Shown: positions 36,324-46,290 of the stretch, piece by piece
Layout: every line of letters begins with the position of its first letter
Position numbering within the stretch: position 1 is the stretch's first letter
Assembly: GCF_022631235.3 (NCBI RefSeq)
Contig: NZ_CP093310.2
Location: forward strand, 868,001-932,000
DNA from: Psychrobacter raelei
GTDB lineage: Bacteria > Pseudomonadota > Gammaproteobacteria > Pseudomonadales > Moraxellaceae
DNA: 64,000 nt
Direction: 5' to 3'
Position numbers and translations under genes: made by a program
The notes under the pieces: model-generated
Told to the model about the DNA's origin: nothing
Databases searched by the model: none
Seen by the model: the letters and a program-made list of their open reading frames with translations, nothing else

Positions 36324-39300
36324 ATGAGCCATTTACTCGACCAGTTTCGTTTTTTTAAACGCAAAAAAGGGGAGTTCGCTGACGGTCATGGTGAAGTGCG
36401 CGATGAAGCCCGCAATTGGGAAGACGGTTACCGTAATCGCTGGCAATATGACAAGATTGTGCGCTCAACACATGGGGTGAACTGTACAGGCTCATGCTCA
36501 TGGAAAATCTATGTCAAAAACGGCCTAGTGACTTGGGAGACGCAGCAAACGGATTATCCACGCACCCGTCCTGATCTGCCAAACCATGAGCCACGTGGCT
36601 GTCCTCGTGGGGCAAGCTATAGCTGGTATATGTATTCTGCTAACCGTGTTAAGTATCCAAAGGTGCGTAAGCCATTATTAAAGCTATGGCGTGCGGCCAA
36701 AGCACAGCACAAAGATCCAGTTGATGCGTGGGCAAGCATTGTTGAAGACCCTAGCAAAACAGTTGAATACAAGTCAAAACGGGGTATGGGCGGCTTTATT
36801 CGCTCAAGCTGGGATGAGGTGAACGAAATCATCGCTGCCAGTAACGTCTATACCGCCAAAACTTATGGCCCTGACCGTATCGTTGGTTTTTCACCGATTC
36901 CTGCGATGTCTATGGTCAGCTATGCCGCTGGTAGCCGTTATTTGTCCTTAATCGGCGGTGTGTGTCTGTCGTTTTATGATTGGTACTGCGACTTACCGCC
37001 AGCGTCTCCGATGACATGGGGCGAGCAAACCGACGTACCTGAATCCGCGGACTGGTACAACTCAGATTACATTATTGCCTGGGGATCTAACGTACCGCAG
37101 ACCCGTACCCCTGACGCTCACTTCTTTACCGAAGTACGTTACAAAGGTACTAAGACGGTCTCTATCACCCCAGATTACGCTGAAATATCAAAGCTAACCG
37201 ACCTGTGGCTAAACCCAAAACAGGGTACCGATGCGGCGGTGGCTCAAGCGTTTTGTCACGTGATTATCAAAGAGTTTTACCTCAAGCAGCCAAGCGATTA
37301 TTTCATTGATTACGCCAAGCGTTACACTGACATGCCAATTTTGGTCATGTTAGAAGAAGATGACAATGGTGGTCGTCGTCCGGGTCGTTACCTACGTGCC
37401 TCAGATTTGGTCGATGATTTAGGCGAAGAAAATAACCCTGAGTGGAAAACCATCGGTATTAACAATGATGGTGAATTGGTATCGCCGCTAGGCTCTATCG
37501 GCTACCGCTGGGGCGAAAAAGGTAAATGGAACCTTGAGCAAAAAAGCGGCTCAACCGGTAAAGACATCGACTTAACCTTAAGTCTGAAATCCGATGCTGG
37601 CGAGCAAGAGGTTTGCGACGTTGCTTTTGATTACTTTGGTCATACCGAGCACCCTTACTTTAATGCTGTGGCGGGTGATGCGCTGCAAGTTAAACGTGTG
37701 CCTTGTAAAACTGTCACTTTAGCGGATGGCAGCACTGTCAAAGTGGCCACTGTATTTGACTTAACGGTTGCGAACCTAGGCGTTGATAACGGTCTGGGCG
37801 GCGAGCATGTGACTGATGATTATAACGACGCTACCGTACCTGGCACGCCAGCTTGGCAAGAGGTTATCACTGGTTTATCTCGTGAAAAAGTGATCCAAGT
37901 GGGCCGTGAGTTTGCCGAAAACGCACACAAAACTCATGGTAAATCGATGATTATCATCGGTGCCGGTATGAACCACTGGTATCACCTAGATATGAACTAC
38001 CGCGGCGTGATTAACATGCTGATGCTGTGCGGCTGTATCGGTAAATCAGGCGGCGGCTGGGCACACTATGTGGGTCAAGAAAAACTACGCCCACAAACGG
38101 GCTGGTTGCCACTGGCGTTCGCACTAGATTGGCACCGTCCGCCACGTCACATGAACGGCACAAGCTTCTTCTACAACCACAGCTCACAGTGGCGCCATGA
38201 GACCGTGTCGGCACACGAGATTTTATCGCCTCGAGTGAATAAGAAGTTCTTCCCAGAGCACATGCTCGATTACAACATTCAAGCCGAGCGTGCCGGCTGG
38301 TTGCCATCGGCACCTCAGCTGAACCGTAACCCGCTATCTATTGCGGCTGCGGCCAAAGCACAGGGTAAAGACATCGAAGAGTATGTGGTGGATTCATTGC
38401 ATGACAACAGCTTACGCTTTGCTTGTGAGTCACCTGACAATCCACAAAACTTCCCACGCAATATGTTTATCTGGCGCTCAAACCTTTTAGGCTCATCTGG
38501 TAAAGGTCATGAGTACATGCTGGAGTACTTCTTAGGCACCAAAAACGGCCTAATGAGTGAAGAGAACTTGCCTGATGGCCTGCGTCCAAAAGAGGTGGAT
38601 TATGTCGAAGAGGGCGCCAAAGGTAAGCTTGACTTGGTAGTGACGCTAGATTTCCGTATGTCATCAACCTGCTTGTATTCAGACATCGTACTGCCAACGG
38701 CAACTTGGTATGAAAAAGATGACATGAATACCTCAGACATGCATCCATTTATTCACCCATTAACCGCAGCCACTGACCCCGCTTGGGAATCAAAAACAGA
38801 CTGGGAAATCTACAAAGGTATTGCCAAAGCCTTCTCAGCGGTATCCGTAGGCCATTTAGGGGTTGAGACGGATGTGGTGACTTTGCCAATGCAGCACGAT
38901 AGCCCAGGTGAGCTAGCGCAGCCCTTTGGTGGTACCGACTGGAAAACCGCTGGCGAGCGACCAGTACCGGGTAAAAACTGCCCCATGATTAAAGTGGTTG
39001 AGCGTGATTATCCCAATACCTATGCCAAATATACCTCTCTAGGCCCTGCGCTTGAGAAGCTGGGTAATGGCTCAAAAGGCCTCAACTGGGATATGACCAA
39101 AGCAGTCAAAGACTTAGGTGATTTAAACCATCGAGTGACCACACCGGGTGTGTCAGAGGGTCGTCCACAAATCTTTACCGCTATTGATGCCTCAGAGACC
39201 ATCTTGATGCTCGCGCCTGAGACCAATGGTGAGGTCGCGGTGAAAGGCTGGAAGGCGCTAGAAGAATTTACTGGTCGTGAGCACGCTCATTTAGCAGCCT

Positions 39301-40094
39301 CAAGTGAGCACGAAAAGATTCGCTTTAGAGACATTGTGGCTCAGCCGCGTAAGATTATCTCAAGCCCAACCTGGTCAGGTCTTGAGTCTGAGTCGGTCAG
39401 CTATAACGCTGGTTACACCAACGTTCATGAGCTGATTCCTTGGCGTACCATTACCGGCCGTCAGCAGTTTTATCAAGATCACCCTTGGATGCAGGCGTTC
39501 GGTGAGCAAATGCAGCAGTATCGTCCGCCGATTGATACCAAGACCACGGATATCATGAAAGACGCTAAGCCCAATGGTAACAAAGAGATTGTACTGAACT
39601 TCTTAACCCCGCACCAAAAATGGGGTATCCACAGTACGTACTCTGAAAACCTATTAATGCTCACGCTTAGCCGTGGTGGTCCGATTGTCTGGTTATCAGA
39701 AAATGATGCCAAGTCAGCCGGTATTGAGGACAACGACTGGATTGAAGTGTTTAACGTCAACGGTGCAATTACTGCCCGTGCCGTGGTCAGTCAACGTGTC
39801 AAAGATGGCATGACCATGATGTATCACGCGCAAGAAAAACTGGTCAACATCCCAGGTTCTGAGCAGACCGGTACCCGAGGCGGTATCCACAACTCAGTGA
39901 CCCGTACCATCTTGAAGCCAACGCACATGATTGGTAGCTACGCCCAGCAATCATACGGCTTTAACTACTACGGTACGGTTGGTTGTAACCGTGATGAATT
40001 TGTGGTGGTGCGTAAGATGTCGAAGATTGATTGGCTAGAGGACAAGCCAGATGACTCATTACCACAGCCATTACCAACCACTTTAGAAGGTTAA
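36324..40094 (+). CDS. narG: respiratory nitrate reductase alpha subunit NarG
   Basis: 1256 residues, full length. The N-terminal [4Fe-4S] (FS0) ligand motif is seen as HGVNCTGSCSWK with the later CPRGASYSWY Cys. The Mo ligand Asp lies in WYNSDYIIAWGSNVPQTR (~222). Molybdopterin-binding segments follow (MLCGCIGKSGGGWAHYVGQEKLRPQ) and the C-terminal GTVGCNRDEFVVVRKM is complete. It reduces nitrate to nitrite at the Mo-bisMGD centre on the cytoplasmic face. First gene of narGHJI, 36 bases before narH. Confidence 0.97.
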   Translation: MSHLLDQFRFFKRKKGEFADGHGEVRDEARNWEDGYRNRWQYDKIVRSTHGVNCTGSCSWKIYVKNGLVTWETQQTDYPRTRPDLPNHEPRGCPRGASYSWYMYSANRVKYPKVRKPLLKLWRAAKAQHKDPVDAWASIVEDPSKTVEYKSKRGMGGFIRSSWDEVNEIIAASNVYTAKTYGPDRIVGFSPIPAMSMVSYAAGSRYLSLIGGVCLSFYDWYCDLPPASPMTWGEQTDVPESADWYNSDYIIAWGSNVPQTRTPDAHFFTEVRYKGTKTVSITPDYAEISKLTDLWLNPKQGTDAAVAQAFCHVIIKEFYLKQPSDYFIDYAKRYTDMPILVMLEEDDNGGRRPGRYLRASDLVDDLGEENNPEWKTIGINNDGELVSPLGSIGYRWGEKGKWNLEQKSGSTGKDIDLTLSLKSDAGEQEVCDVAFDYFGHTEHPYFNAVAGDALQVKRVPCKTVTLADGSTVKVATVFDLTVANLGVDNGLGGEHVTDDYNDATVPGTPAWQEVITGLSREKVIQVGREFAENAHKTHGKSMIIIGAGMNHWYHLDMNYRGVINMLMLCGCIGKSGGGWAHYVGQEKLRPQTGWLPLAFALDWHRPPRHMNGTSFFYNHSSQWRHETVSAHEILSPRVNKKFFPEHMLDYNIQAERAGWLPSAPQLNRNPLSIAAAAKAQGKDIEEYVVDSLHDNSLRFACESPDNPQNFPRNMFIWRSNLLGSSGKGHEYMLEYFLGTKNGLMSEENLPDGLRPKEVDYVEEGAKGKLDLVVTLDFRMSSTCLYSDIVLPTATWYEKDDMNTSDMHPFIHPLTAATDPAWESKTDWEIYKGIAKAFSAVSVGHLGVETDVVTLPMQHDSPGELAQPFGGTDWKTAGERPVPGKNCPMIKVVERDYPNTYAKYTSLGPALEKLGNGSKGLNWDMTKAVKDLGDLNHRVTTPGVSEGRPQIFTAIDASETILMLAPETNGEVAVKGWKALEEFTGREHAHLAASSEHEKIRFRDIVAQPRKIISSPTWSGLESESVSYNAGYTNVHELIPWRTITGRQQFYQDHPWMQAFGEQMQQYRPPIDTKTTDIMKDAKPNGNKEIVLNFLTPHQKWGIHSTYSENLLMLTLSRGGPIVWLSENDAKSAGIEDNDWIEVFNVNGAITARAVVSQRVKDGMTMMYHAQEKLVNIPGSEQTGTRGGIHNSVTRTILKPTHMIGSYAQQSYGFNYYGTVGCNRDEFVVVRKMSKIDWLEDKPDDSLPQPLPTTLEG

Positions 40095-40130
40095 GACAAC
40101 CTTAAACACGTTAATTTGGAGCACACACCC

Positions 40131-41669
40131 ATGAAAATCAGATCACAAGTAGGCATGGTGCTTAACCTCGATAAATGTATCGGTTGTCACACCTGCTCAG
40201 TTACCTGTAAAAACGTTTGGACCAGCCGTGAAGGTATGGAATACGCCTGGTTTAACAACGTAGAGTCAAAGCCGGGTATTGGTTATCCCAAAGAGTGGGA
40301 GAATCAAAATAAATGGAATGGCGGCTGGATTCGTAATGCCAATGGCACGATTAATCCTCGTATCGGCGGTAAATTTCGAGTGTTAGCGAACATCTTCGCT
40401 AACCCTGATTTGCCAGAGATTGATGACTATTACGAGCCATTTGACTTTGATTATCAGCACTTGCACACCGCACCTATTAGCAACCATCAGCCGATTGCGC
40501 GTCCTCGCTCTGCCATTACCGGTAAGCGAATGCAAAAAATCGAATGGGGCCCTAACTGGGAGGAAATTTTAGGCTCGGAGTTTGAAAAGCGTCGCCGTGA
40601 TAAAAACTTCGATAACGTGCAAGCAGACATCTATGGCGAGTACGAAAACACCTTCATGATGTATTTGCCGCGTCTGTGTGAGCACTGCTTAAACCCAACT
40701 TGCGTGGCGTCATGCCCAAGTGGGGCGATTTATAAGCGTGAAGAAGACGGTATTGTGTTGATTGACCAAGACAAATGCCGCGGCTGGCGTATGTGTATCT
40801 CAGGCTGCCCATACAAAAAGATTTACTACAACTGGAAATCAGGTAAATCTGAAAAATGTATCTTTTGTTATCCACGTATCGAAGCGGGCATGCCAACGGT
40901 TTGTTCTGAAACTTGTGTGGGCCGTATCCGCTACCTTGGCGTGCTGTTATACGATGCCGATAAGATTGCGGAAGCTGCGAGTACCCCAAATGAGCAAGAC
41001 TTATACCAAGCACAGCTGGATCTCTTCTTAGATCCAAACGATCCAGAAGTCATCGCTCAAGCATTAAAAGACGGCGTACCTCAATCTGTGATTGATGCGG
41101 CGCAAAAATCACCGGTTTACAAATTGGCGATGGACTGGAAACTGGCACTGCCATTACACCCTGAGTACCGTACGCTACCTATGGTGTGGTATGTACCGCC
41201 TTTATCACCGATTCAAAATGCAGCAGAAGCGGGCAAGGTAGGCATGGATGGTCTGATTCCAGATGTTGACAGCTTACGTATCCCACTGCGTTATTTGGCC
41301 AACATGCTAACCGCCGGTGATGAAGAGCCGGTGCGCATGGCACTAAAACGCCTACTTGCGATGCGCAGCTACAAGCGTATGCAATTGGTTGAGAAGCAAG
41401 AAGTGCAAAGCATCCTAGATGATGTGGGCTTAACCAAATTGCAGGTGGAAGAGATGTACCGCTACCTAGCGATTGCCAACTATGAAGACCGTTTTGTGAT
41501 TCCAACGGCGCATAGAGAAGAGGCGATGAGTGATGCCTTTGCTGAGCGCAACGGTTGCGGCTTTACCTTTGGTGAAGGCTGCTCAGGCAGCAGTGACACC
41601 AGCATGTTCGGTCAGAAAAAAGCAACCCGCCGTGACTTTATTGACACCGTTCAAAAGTGGGAGGTGTAA
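40131..41669 (+). CDS. narH: respiratory nitrate reductase beta subunit NarH
   Basis: 512 residues. Four ferredoxin-like Cys clusters are visible: CIGCHTCSVTCKNVW near the start, CEHCLNPTCVASCP, CRGWRMCISGCPYKK (where Trp replaces the usual second Cys, giving the [3Fe-4S] centre typical of NarH) and CIFCYPRIEAGMPTVCSETC. It passes electrons from NarI haems to NarG. ATG at 40131 is chosen because GGAG lies nine bases upstream; the in-frame TTG at 40116 lies within that site. Confidence 0.97.
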   Translation: MKIRSQVGMVLNLDKCIGCHTCSVTCKNVWTSREGMEYAWFNNVESKPGIGYPKEWENQNKWNGGWIRNANGTINPRIGGKFRVLANIFANPDLPEIDDYYEPFDFDYQHLHTAPISNHQPIARPRSAITGKRMQKIEWGPNWEEILGSEFEKRRRDKNFDNVQADIYGEYENTFMMYLPRLCEHCLNPTCVASCPSGAIYKREEDGIVLIDQDKCRGWRMCISGCPYKKIYYNWKSGKSEKCIFCYPRIEAGMPTVCSETCVGRIRYLGVLLYDADKIAEAASTPNEQDLYQAQLDLFLDPNDPEVIAQALKDGVPQSVIDAAQKSPVYKLAMDWKLALPLHPEYRTLPMVWYVPPLSPIQNAAEAGKVGMDGLIPDVDSLRIPLRYLANMLTAGDEEPVRMALKRLLAMRSYKRMQLVEKQEVQSILDDVGLTKLQVEEMYRYLAIANYEDRFVIPTAHREEAMSDAFAERNGCGFTFGEGCSGSSDTSMFGQKKATRRDFIDTVQKWEV

Positions 41670-41670
41670 C

Positions 41671-42534
41671 ATGACAGACACTATCCAAAACACAGCTTTT
41701 GATACCAATGTTGATCAAGACGCACAAGCGATGCCAACCATTGCAGACTCTGATATGAAGATTTTAAAAGTATTGAGCTTGCTGATTGATTATCCAGCCA
41801 ATGAGCTGTTTGAAGGGGACACGCTGGCACTGTCAAAAGACATTGTTAGCACCTCACCGCTTATTAGCCCAGAGGTGCGTGCTCAGATTGCAGCACTGAT
41901 AGATGAGATGATTGCGATGGGATCACTAGAAGCGCAAGCGCAATACGATGGTTTGTTTGAGCGTGGGCGTTCACTATCGCTATGGCTGTTTGAGCATGTG
42001 CATGGTGAGTCACGTGACCGCGGGCAGGCCATGGTTGATTTGATGGGTCAATATGAAGCAGCTGGCTTTGAGATTGGTCAAAAAGAGCTGCCTGATTATC
42101 TGCCAATGTATTTAGAGTTTTTGGCATATCAAGCAGCAGTGGGCGGTGATGAGATTCAAATTCGTATGGATATTGCGGATGTCAGCCACATCATTGCACT
42201 ACTGGCCGCCAGACTCAAAGATAGAGACAGCTTATATGAAGGCTGCTTTAATGCGCTATTACAAATCGCTGGTAAGCCGCTTAATACAGTGGAAGCACTT
42301 GAGGAGCAGGTGCAAAGTGAACAGCGTGACGACACCTTTGAGGCGCTGGATCAAGAGTGGGAAGAAGAGGTGGTTGACTTCTTAGGGGCGCAGCAAGAAG
42401 AGCGCTGCCCCTCTAATACCCAAAACCTTGCCAAAGGTATTGCGATAGACCGAAGTGTCATGCCGCCAAAACAAGTCGATGCCCCTGTGCATTGGGTGGA
42501 TTTCGATACGTCGAAACCTGTTAAACAGCCTTAA
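41671..42534 (+). CDS. narJ: nitrate reductase assembly chaperone NarJ
   Basis: 287 residues. The TorD/NarJ-like helical core starts at about residue 30 (MKILKVLSLLIDYP) and has FEHVHGESRDRGQAMVDLM, the family hallmark. It binds apo-NarG and allows molybdenum cofactor insertion. The C-terminus is acidic and longer than in E. coli NarJ (ending in PVHWVDFDTSKP). The ATG directly follows the narH stop, with GGGAGG as ribosome site; a longer upstream frame overlapping narH is ignored. Confidence 0.95.
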   Translation: MTDTIQNTAFDTNVDQDAQAMPTIADSDMKILKVLSLLIDYPANELFEGDTLALSKDIVSTSPLISPEVRAQIAALIDEMIAMGSLEAQAQYDGLFERGRSLSLWLFEHVHGESRDRGQAMVDLMGQYEAAGFEIGQKELPDYLPMYLEFLAYQAAVGGDEIQIRMDIADVSHIIALLAARLKDRDSLYEGCFNALLQIAGKPLNTVEALEEQVQSEQRDDTFEALDQEWEEEVVDFLGAQQEERCPSNTQNLAKGIAIDRSVMPPKQVDAPVHWVDFDTSKPVKQP

Positions 42535-42546
42535 GGAGAGAGTCTC

Positions 42547-43272
42547 GTGAATATTGCAGATCCTGGTGTACAGTCTTTGGCCAACTTAAACTGGCTACAA
42601 ATATTTTTATTTGGTATCTATCCCTACATTGCATTAGTGGTTGCCATCCTTGGTACTTGGGCGCGTTTTGATTTGTCACAGTACTCATGGAAGACCGGCT
42701 CTTCACAAATGCTGCGCAAAAAGAACATGCGCCTTGCCAGCAATTTATTCCACGTGGGTATTATTGTTGTCCTGCTGGGTCACTTGGTTGGTATGTTAAC
42801 CCCTCACTTTATTTATGAGCCATTTATCAGCGCTGCACACAAGCAAATCCTAGCGGTGGTGGTCGGTGGTATTGCAGGGGTAGTGTGCTGGATTGGTATG
42901 GTGATGTTGATGGTACGCCGCTTTACCGATGATCGTATCTCGCATACCTCATCTTTTAGCGACAAATTGGTACTGATACTGCTATTTATCCAGCTCAACT
43001 TAGGTCTGATATCTATCTTTACTTCCATGCATCATCTTGATGGGTTAACCATGATGAATCTTGCTGGCTGGGCACAAGATATTACGATCTTAAGACCTTG
43101 GCATGCGGCCGCTCGTATCGAACAAGCCGATCTGATTTATCAGCTGCATATGGCGCTAGGCATTACCCTGATTATGATTTTCCCGTTTACTCGTTTGATT
43201 CATATTATCAGTGCGCCAGTGTGGTATTTGGGTCGCCGCTATCAGATCGTGAGACAAAAAACCTCTCAGTAG
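42547..43272 (+). CDS. narI: respiratory nitrate reductase gamma subunit NarI
   Basis: 241 residues with five membrane helices. Haem-b ligand histidines are available in FHVGIIVVLLGHLVG and in the last helices (LIYQLHMALGITLIMIFPFTRLIHII). It takes electrons from quinol and passes them to NarH. Start is GTG at 42547 behind AAGGAG. Last gene of narGHJI, 47 bases upstream of the NsrR-like palindrome. Confidence 0.96.
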   Translation: MNIADPGVQSLANLNWLQIFLFGIYPYIALVVAILGTWARFDLSQYSWKTGSSQMLRKKNMRLASNLFHVGIIVVLLGHLVGMLTPHFIYEPFISAAHKQILAVVVGGIAGVVCWIGMVMLMVRRFTDDRISHTSSFSDKLVLILLFIQLNLGLISIFTSMHHLDGLTMMNLAGWAQDITILRPWHAAARIEQADLIYQLHMALGITLIMIFPFTRLIHIISAPVWYLGRRYQIVRQKTSQ

Positions 43273-43318
43273 GAATTTATCACAATTGCTATACAACAAA
43301 GGGTTGGTCCGGTAAAAT

Positions 43319-43347
43319 CATAAGATTCATTTCAAATGAATCTTATG
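43319..43347. promoter_or_regulatory. NsrR-type operator, perfect 29-base palindrome
   Basis: Two perfect 14-base arms around a central C. The core AAGATTCATTT-C-AAATGAATCTT matches the NsrR consensus (AAGATGYATTT-N-AAATRCATCTT) at all but the two symmetric G/T positions. It lies about 118 bases before the flavohaemoglobin ATG. It predicts repression of hmp by NsrR and release by NO. Confidence 0.85.
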
Positions 43348-43464
43348 ATAGAATAGCGCCCTGCAGTGATGAGCAAGGCTATTTTATTCGCTGCTTTATA
43401 TTCTTTTACCTACCAACCCGTGCTCAATGCCGAGTTGCATACCCTACTGATTAAGGAAATCACA

Positions 43465-44646
43465 ATGGCATCACCCAAAACATTACAAGTCGTAAAAGCA
43501 ACCGTTCCTGTGCTTGAAACTCATGGCACCCAGATTACTACGGTCTTTTATCAAAATATGTTTGCTGAGCACCCTGAGCTTTTGGATATTTTTAATGAAA
43601 CTAACCAAAAGCTAGGACGCCAGCAAAGCGCTCTTGCGACCACAGTTTTGGCCGCAGCTAAGCATTTAGAGCAGTTAGAAGTATTATTACCGCAAGTGAT
43701 GCAAATTGGTCATAAGCACCGCGCGTTACAGATTAAGCCTGAACATTATCCTATTGTTGGTAAACATTTATTGGGCGCCATCAAGGAAGTACTGGGTGAT
43801 GCTGCCACAGACGAGATTATCGAGGCTTGGGCAGAGGCGTATGCTGAGATTGCAGAGGTGTTTATCAAGGTAGAGCAAAGCATGTACGAGCAGGCCATGT
43901 GGCCAGGCTTTGCGCCCTTTAAAGTGGTGGACAAACAAATCACCGGCACAGACATCGCCGCCTTCACGGTACAGCCTGAAGACAGCAGCCTAGATATCCG
44001 TGCATTGCCATTAACAGCAGGTCAGTACATTACTGTAAAAACCGACCCACAAGACAGTGACCATATTGCCTTAAGACATTATTCACTGTATTCAGTCGAT
44101 AGCAGCGACGGTATTAAATTTGCGGTACGCCGTGACAACCGTAATGCTCATCGCGGCTTGGTGTCTAACTACTTGCATGATCATGTGGAAGTCGGCGATA
44201 CCATCTTACTATCTGCACCGGCAGGGGATTTTGAATTAAATAAACCTCTTATTGAACAAAATGAGGTGCCCTTGGTATTAATCAGTGCGGGCGTGGGCAT
44301 TACACCAGTACTGGCTATGCTTGAGGCGCAAGTAAAAGCCAATCCTAGTCGCCCTATCATCTGGGCTTATGCGTGCCAAAACCCAGAGTTTCAAGCCTTT
44401 GATACCCGCGTAGCGCAGCTACTAGGCCAAGCTCAAAATGTACAACAGCACACCTTCTACTTTGAGCAAGGTCAACTATTAGATGAAAGCTGGCTAAAAA
44501 CCCTACCTAATCCTGCCGATGTCTATGTGTGCGGCTCTATGGTCTTTATGGACAGCATGATTGAAGGGTTAATGGCATTGGAGCACAGCGGCGATAACAT
44601 CCACTATGAGCCCTTTGGTCCAAAAATGAGCCTAAGCGTGGGCTAG
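43465..44646 (+). CDS. hmp: flavohaemoglobin, NO dioxygenase
   Basis: 393 residues in the standard Hmp order. The globin domain (~1-140) has the distal FYQNMF Tyr and the proximal His in QIGHKHRALQIKPEHY. An FAD-binding ferredoxin-reductase barrel follows (~150-255; LRHYSLYS), then an NAD(P)-binding domain (ISAGVGITPVLAML; VYVCGSMVFM). It converts NO and O2 to nitrate in the cytoplasm. ATG 43465 (AAGGA upstream) gives the usual Hmp start; a longer frame from 43366 would add 33 unrelated residues overlapping the operator region. Confidence 0.95.
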   Translation: MASPKTLQVVKATVPVLETHGTQITTVFYQNMFAEHPELLDIFNETNQKLGRQQSALATTVLAAAKHLEQLEVLLPQVMQIGHKHRALQIKPEHYPIVGKHLLGAIKEVLGDAATDEIIEAWAEAYAEIAEVFIKVEQSMYEQAMWPGFAPFKVVDKQITGTDIAAFTVQPEDSSLDIRALPLTAGQYITVKTDPQDSDHIALRHYSLYSVDSSDGIKFAVRRDNRNAHRGLVSNYLHDHVEVGDTILLSAPAGDFELNKPLIEQNEVPLVLISAGVGITPVLAMLEAQVKANPSRPIIWAYACQNPEFQAFDTRVAQLLGQAQNVQQHTFYFEQGQLLDESWLKTLPNPADVYVCGSMVFMDSMIEGLMALEHSGDNIHYEPFGPKMSLSVG

Positions 44647-44691
44647 ACGCCTTCAATGAAATTAAATCACGCTGTTCATCTGTAGCAGCAG

Positions 44692-44736
44692 CTCTATAAA
44701 GCCTGTCGATATTAAGATTAAGGCAGCTTTATAGAG
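44692..44736. repeat. perfect 11-bp inverted repeat between hmp and parvulin gene
   Basis: CTCTATAAAGC and GCTTTATAGAG are perfect partners around a 23-base loop. No T-run follows, so it is not a standard terminator. It may stabilise or process the mRNA, or be an operator for the parvulin gene that starts 25 bases further on. Confidence 0.55.
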
Positions 44737-44760
44737 ACATATGACTCAATGGAGTACACC

Positions 44761-45714
44761 ATGACAGCAATGACTTACGACCCTAGACAAGCGGCGGATG
44801 ACAATATTCGTATTATGCCAACCTCAGATGACTTAAAAAAGCCGCACTCTGACCAAGAGTTTATCCAAAAAGCACTGGCAGAGGAGCGTAGCAATCATCA
44901 AAATCTGATTGCCTCAAGTCGTGAAGAGTTGCCTACCGTAACGGTGAATGGGGTGATGATTGACAAGCAAGCCATCGCGCAAGAGCTACAATATCACCCA
45001 GCACCGAGCAAAGAAGATGCGCTGTTTTTGGCGACACAAGCTTTGGTAGTCCGTGAGCTATTAAAAAACGCAGTGCTTGATGATGATACCTTGGGTCAAG
45101 AAGCTTGGGATAACAACGAAGAACAAGCCATATCAGATTTGATTGATAAAAACGTACACGCAGCCACGCCAGAAAATGAAGTGTGTGAGCGTTATTACGA
45201 ACAAAACAAATCTGACTACAAAACCGCGCCCATTATGTCAGTACGTCATATCTTGCTCGCCAGTCTTCCTGAAGATGGAGAAGAGCGTTTGGCGCTTAAA
45301 AAACAAGCATATGAGCTTATTGAGCGGATTAATAACAGTACCAATGCTGATGCAGAATTTATTGAGCTGGCGCGTCAGTATTCAGCTTGCCCCTCAAAAG
45401 AGCAAGGCGGTGAGCTGGGCGTGTTAACCCAAGGTCAAACTGTACCTGAGTTTGAATCGGTCGTCTTCTCAATGGATGAGGGGTTAGCGCCCAGTCCGGT
45501 CGAGACCCGCTATGGATTTCATATCGTACAGGTGCTTGATAAACAGCCTGGTGTTCAGCTGGATTACTTGCAAGCCAAACCTGCTATCGCGAATAAGCTT
45601 GCACAGCAGGCTTTCCATCATGGGCTATGTGATTACTTATATACCTTGGCTGAGCAAGCAGAGATTGATGGTATTCAAATGGAACTGGCTCAAGAGAATA
45701 TTTTCCGCGGTTAG
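44761..45714 (+). CDS. parvulin-type (PpiC) peptidyl-prolyl cis-trans isomerase
   Basis: 317 residues without a signal peptide. An N-terminal SurA/NifM-like helical part (VTVNGVMIDKQAIAQELQYHPAP onward) is followed by a parvulin domain at ~160-265 with MSVRHILLAS, ARQYSACPSKEQGGELGVLTQGQTVPEFE and ETRYGFHIVQVLD. Its position behind narGHJI suggests a cytoplasmic folding helper for nitrate reductase, by analogy with NifM for nitrogenase (inference). GGAG before the ATG at 44761 favours that start over the in-frame ATG at 44749. Confidence 0.9.
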   Translation: MTAMTYDPRQAADDNIRIMPTSDDLKKPHSDQEFIQKALAEERSNHQNLIASSREELPTVTVNGVMIDKQAIAQELQYHPAPSKEDALFLATQALVVRELLKNAVLDDDTLGQEAWDNNEEQAISDLIDKNVHAATPENEVCERYYEQNKSDYKTAPIMSVRHILLASLPEDGEERLALKKQAYELIERINNSTNADAEFIELARQYSACPSKEQGGELGVLTQGQTVPEFESVVFSMDEGLAPSPVETRYGFHIVQVLDKQPGVQLDYLQAKPAIANKLAQQAFHHGLCDYLYTLAEQAEIDGIQMELAQENIFRG

Positions 45715-45774
45715 ATAGGCTAGGCTGTAAGGTCAAAGTCAAAGTGTAAGTTACTAAGTGTATAAGGATGTATT

Positions 45775-46230
45775 ATGAAACGTACGAATCAGCTTCAGCC
45801 TTTGTCACGAGAGCATCATTTAGGTCTGGTGCTCTCTCGCCGTGCTAAGGTATGTGCCAATGATGTTGAGGACATTGCCAAACACTGGACAGCTTTGACG
45901 GACTATATTAACCAAAATATGACCAACCACTTTAAGGTTGAAGATGATCTTATATTGGCCAAGCTAGAGGGTTATAGAGCCAGCCATCCTCAAGTGGCAC
46001 AGGTCATTGATAAAATAGCTGAGCAGCATCACAAGCTGTATCAGCTTATTGGTTTGCCTAGCCTGAGTGCCGCTCAAGTTCAAGAGCTTGCCAACGCTTT
46101 GTATGACCATATTCGTTTTGAGGAGCGTGAGCTGTTTCCACTGGCTCAACACGTGTTGTCCGAGCAAGAGTTGGATGCTATTTATGATGCCAGCTCTAAA
46201 AATGTCAAACGTGAAAAAGAAAATCGATAA
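45775..46230 (+). CDS. hemerythrin-like (HHE) domain protein
   Basis: 151 residues, a single four-helix hemerythrin-like domain. Candidate di-iron ligands are H14/H15 (SREHHLG), H52 with E56 (NHFKVEDDL), H84/H85 (EQHHKLYQ), and H111 with E115/E116 (YDHIRFEERELFP). Such proteins bind O2 or NO or act in repair of iron centres (YtfE-like, DnrN-like), though the exact role is not set by sequence. Context next to hmp and narGHJI favours a nitrosative-stress role (inference). A GGA-type ribosome site is present. Confidence 0.87.
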   Translation: MKRTNQLQPLSREHHLGLVLSRRAKVCANDVEDIAKHWTALTDYINQNMTNHFKVEDDLILAKLEGYRASHPQVAQVIDKIAEQHHKLYQLIGLPSLSAAQVQELANALYDHIRFEERELFPLAQHVLSEQELDAIYDASSKNVKREKENR

Positions 46231-46290
46231 GCCATTACCTCGACAGGAAGTCATCACTTTTGTCTGTATGTACAATCGTAAGGAGATAAC

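Noticed and set aside
42434..42546. Longer NarJ starting at 41530 inside narH
   Set aside because: The extra N-terminus overlaps narH in another frame; the ATG at 41671 has a strong ribosome site directly behind the narH stop.
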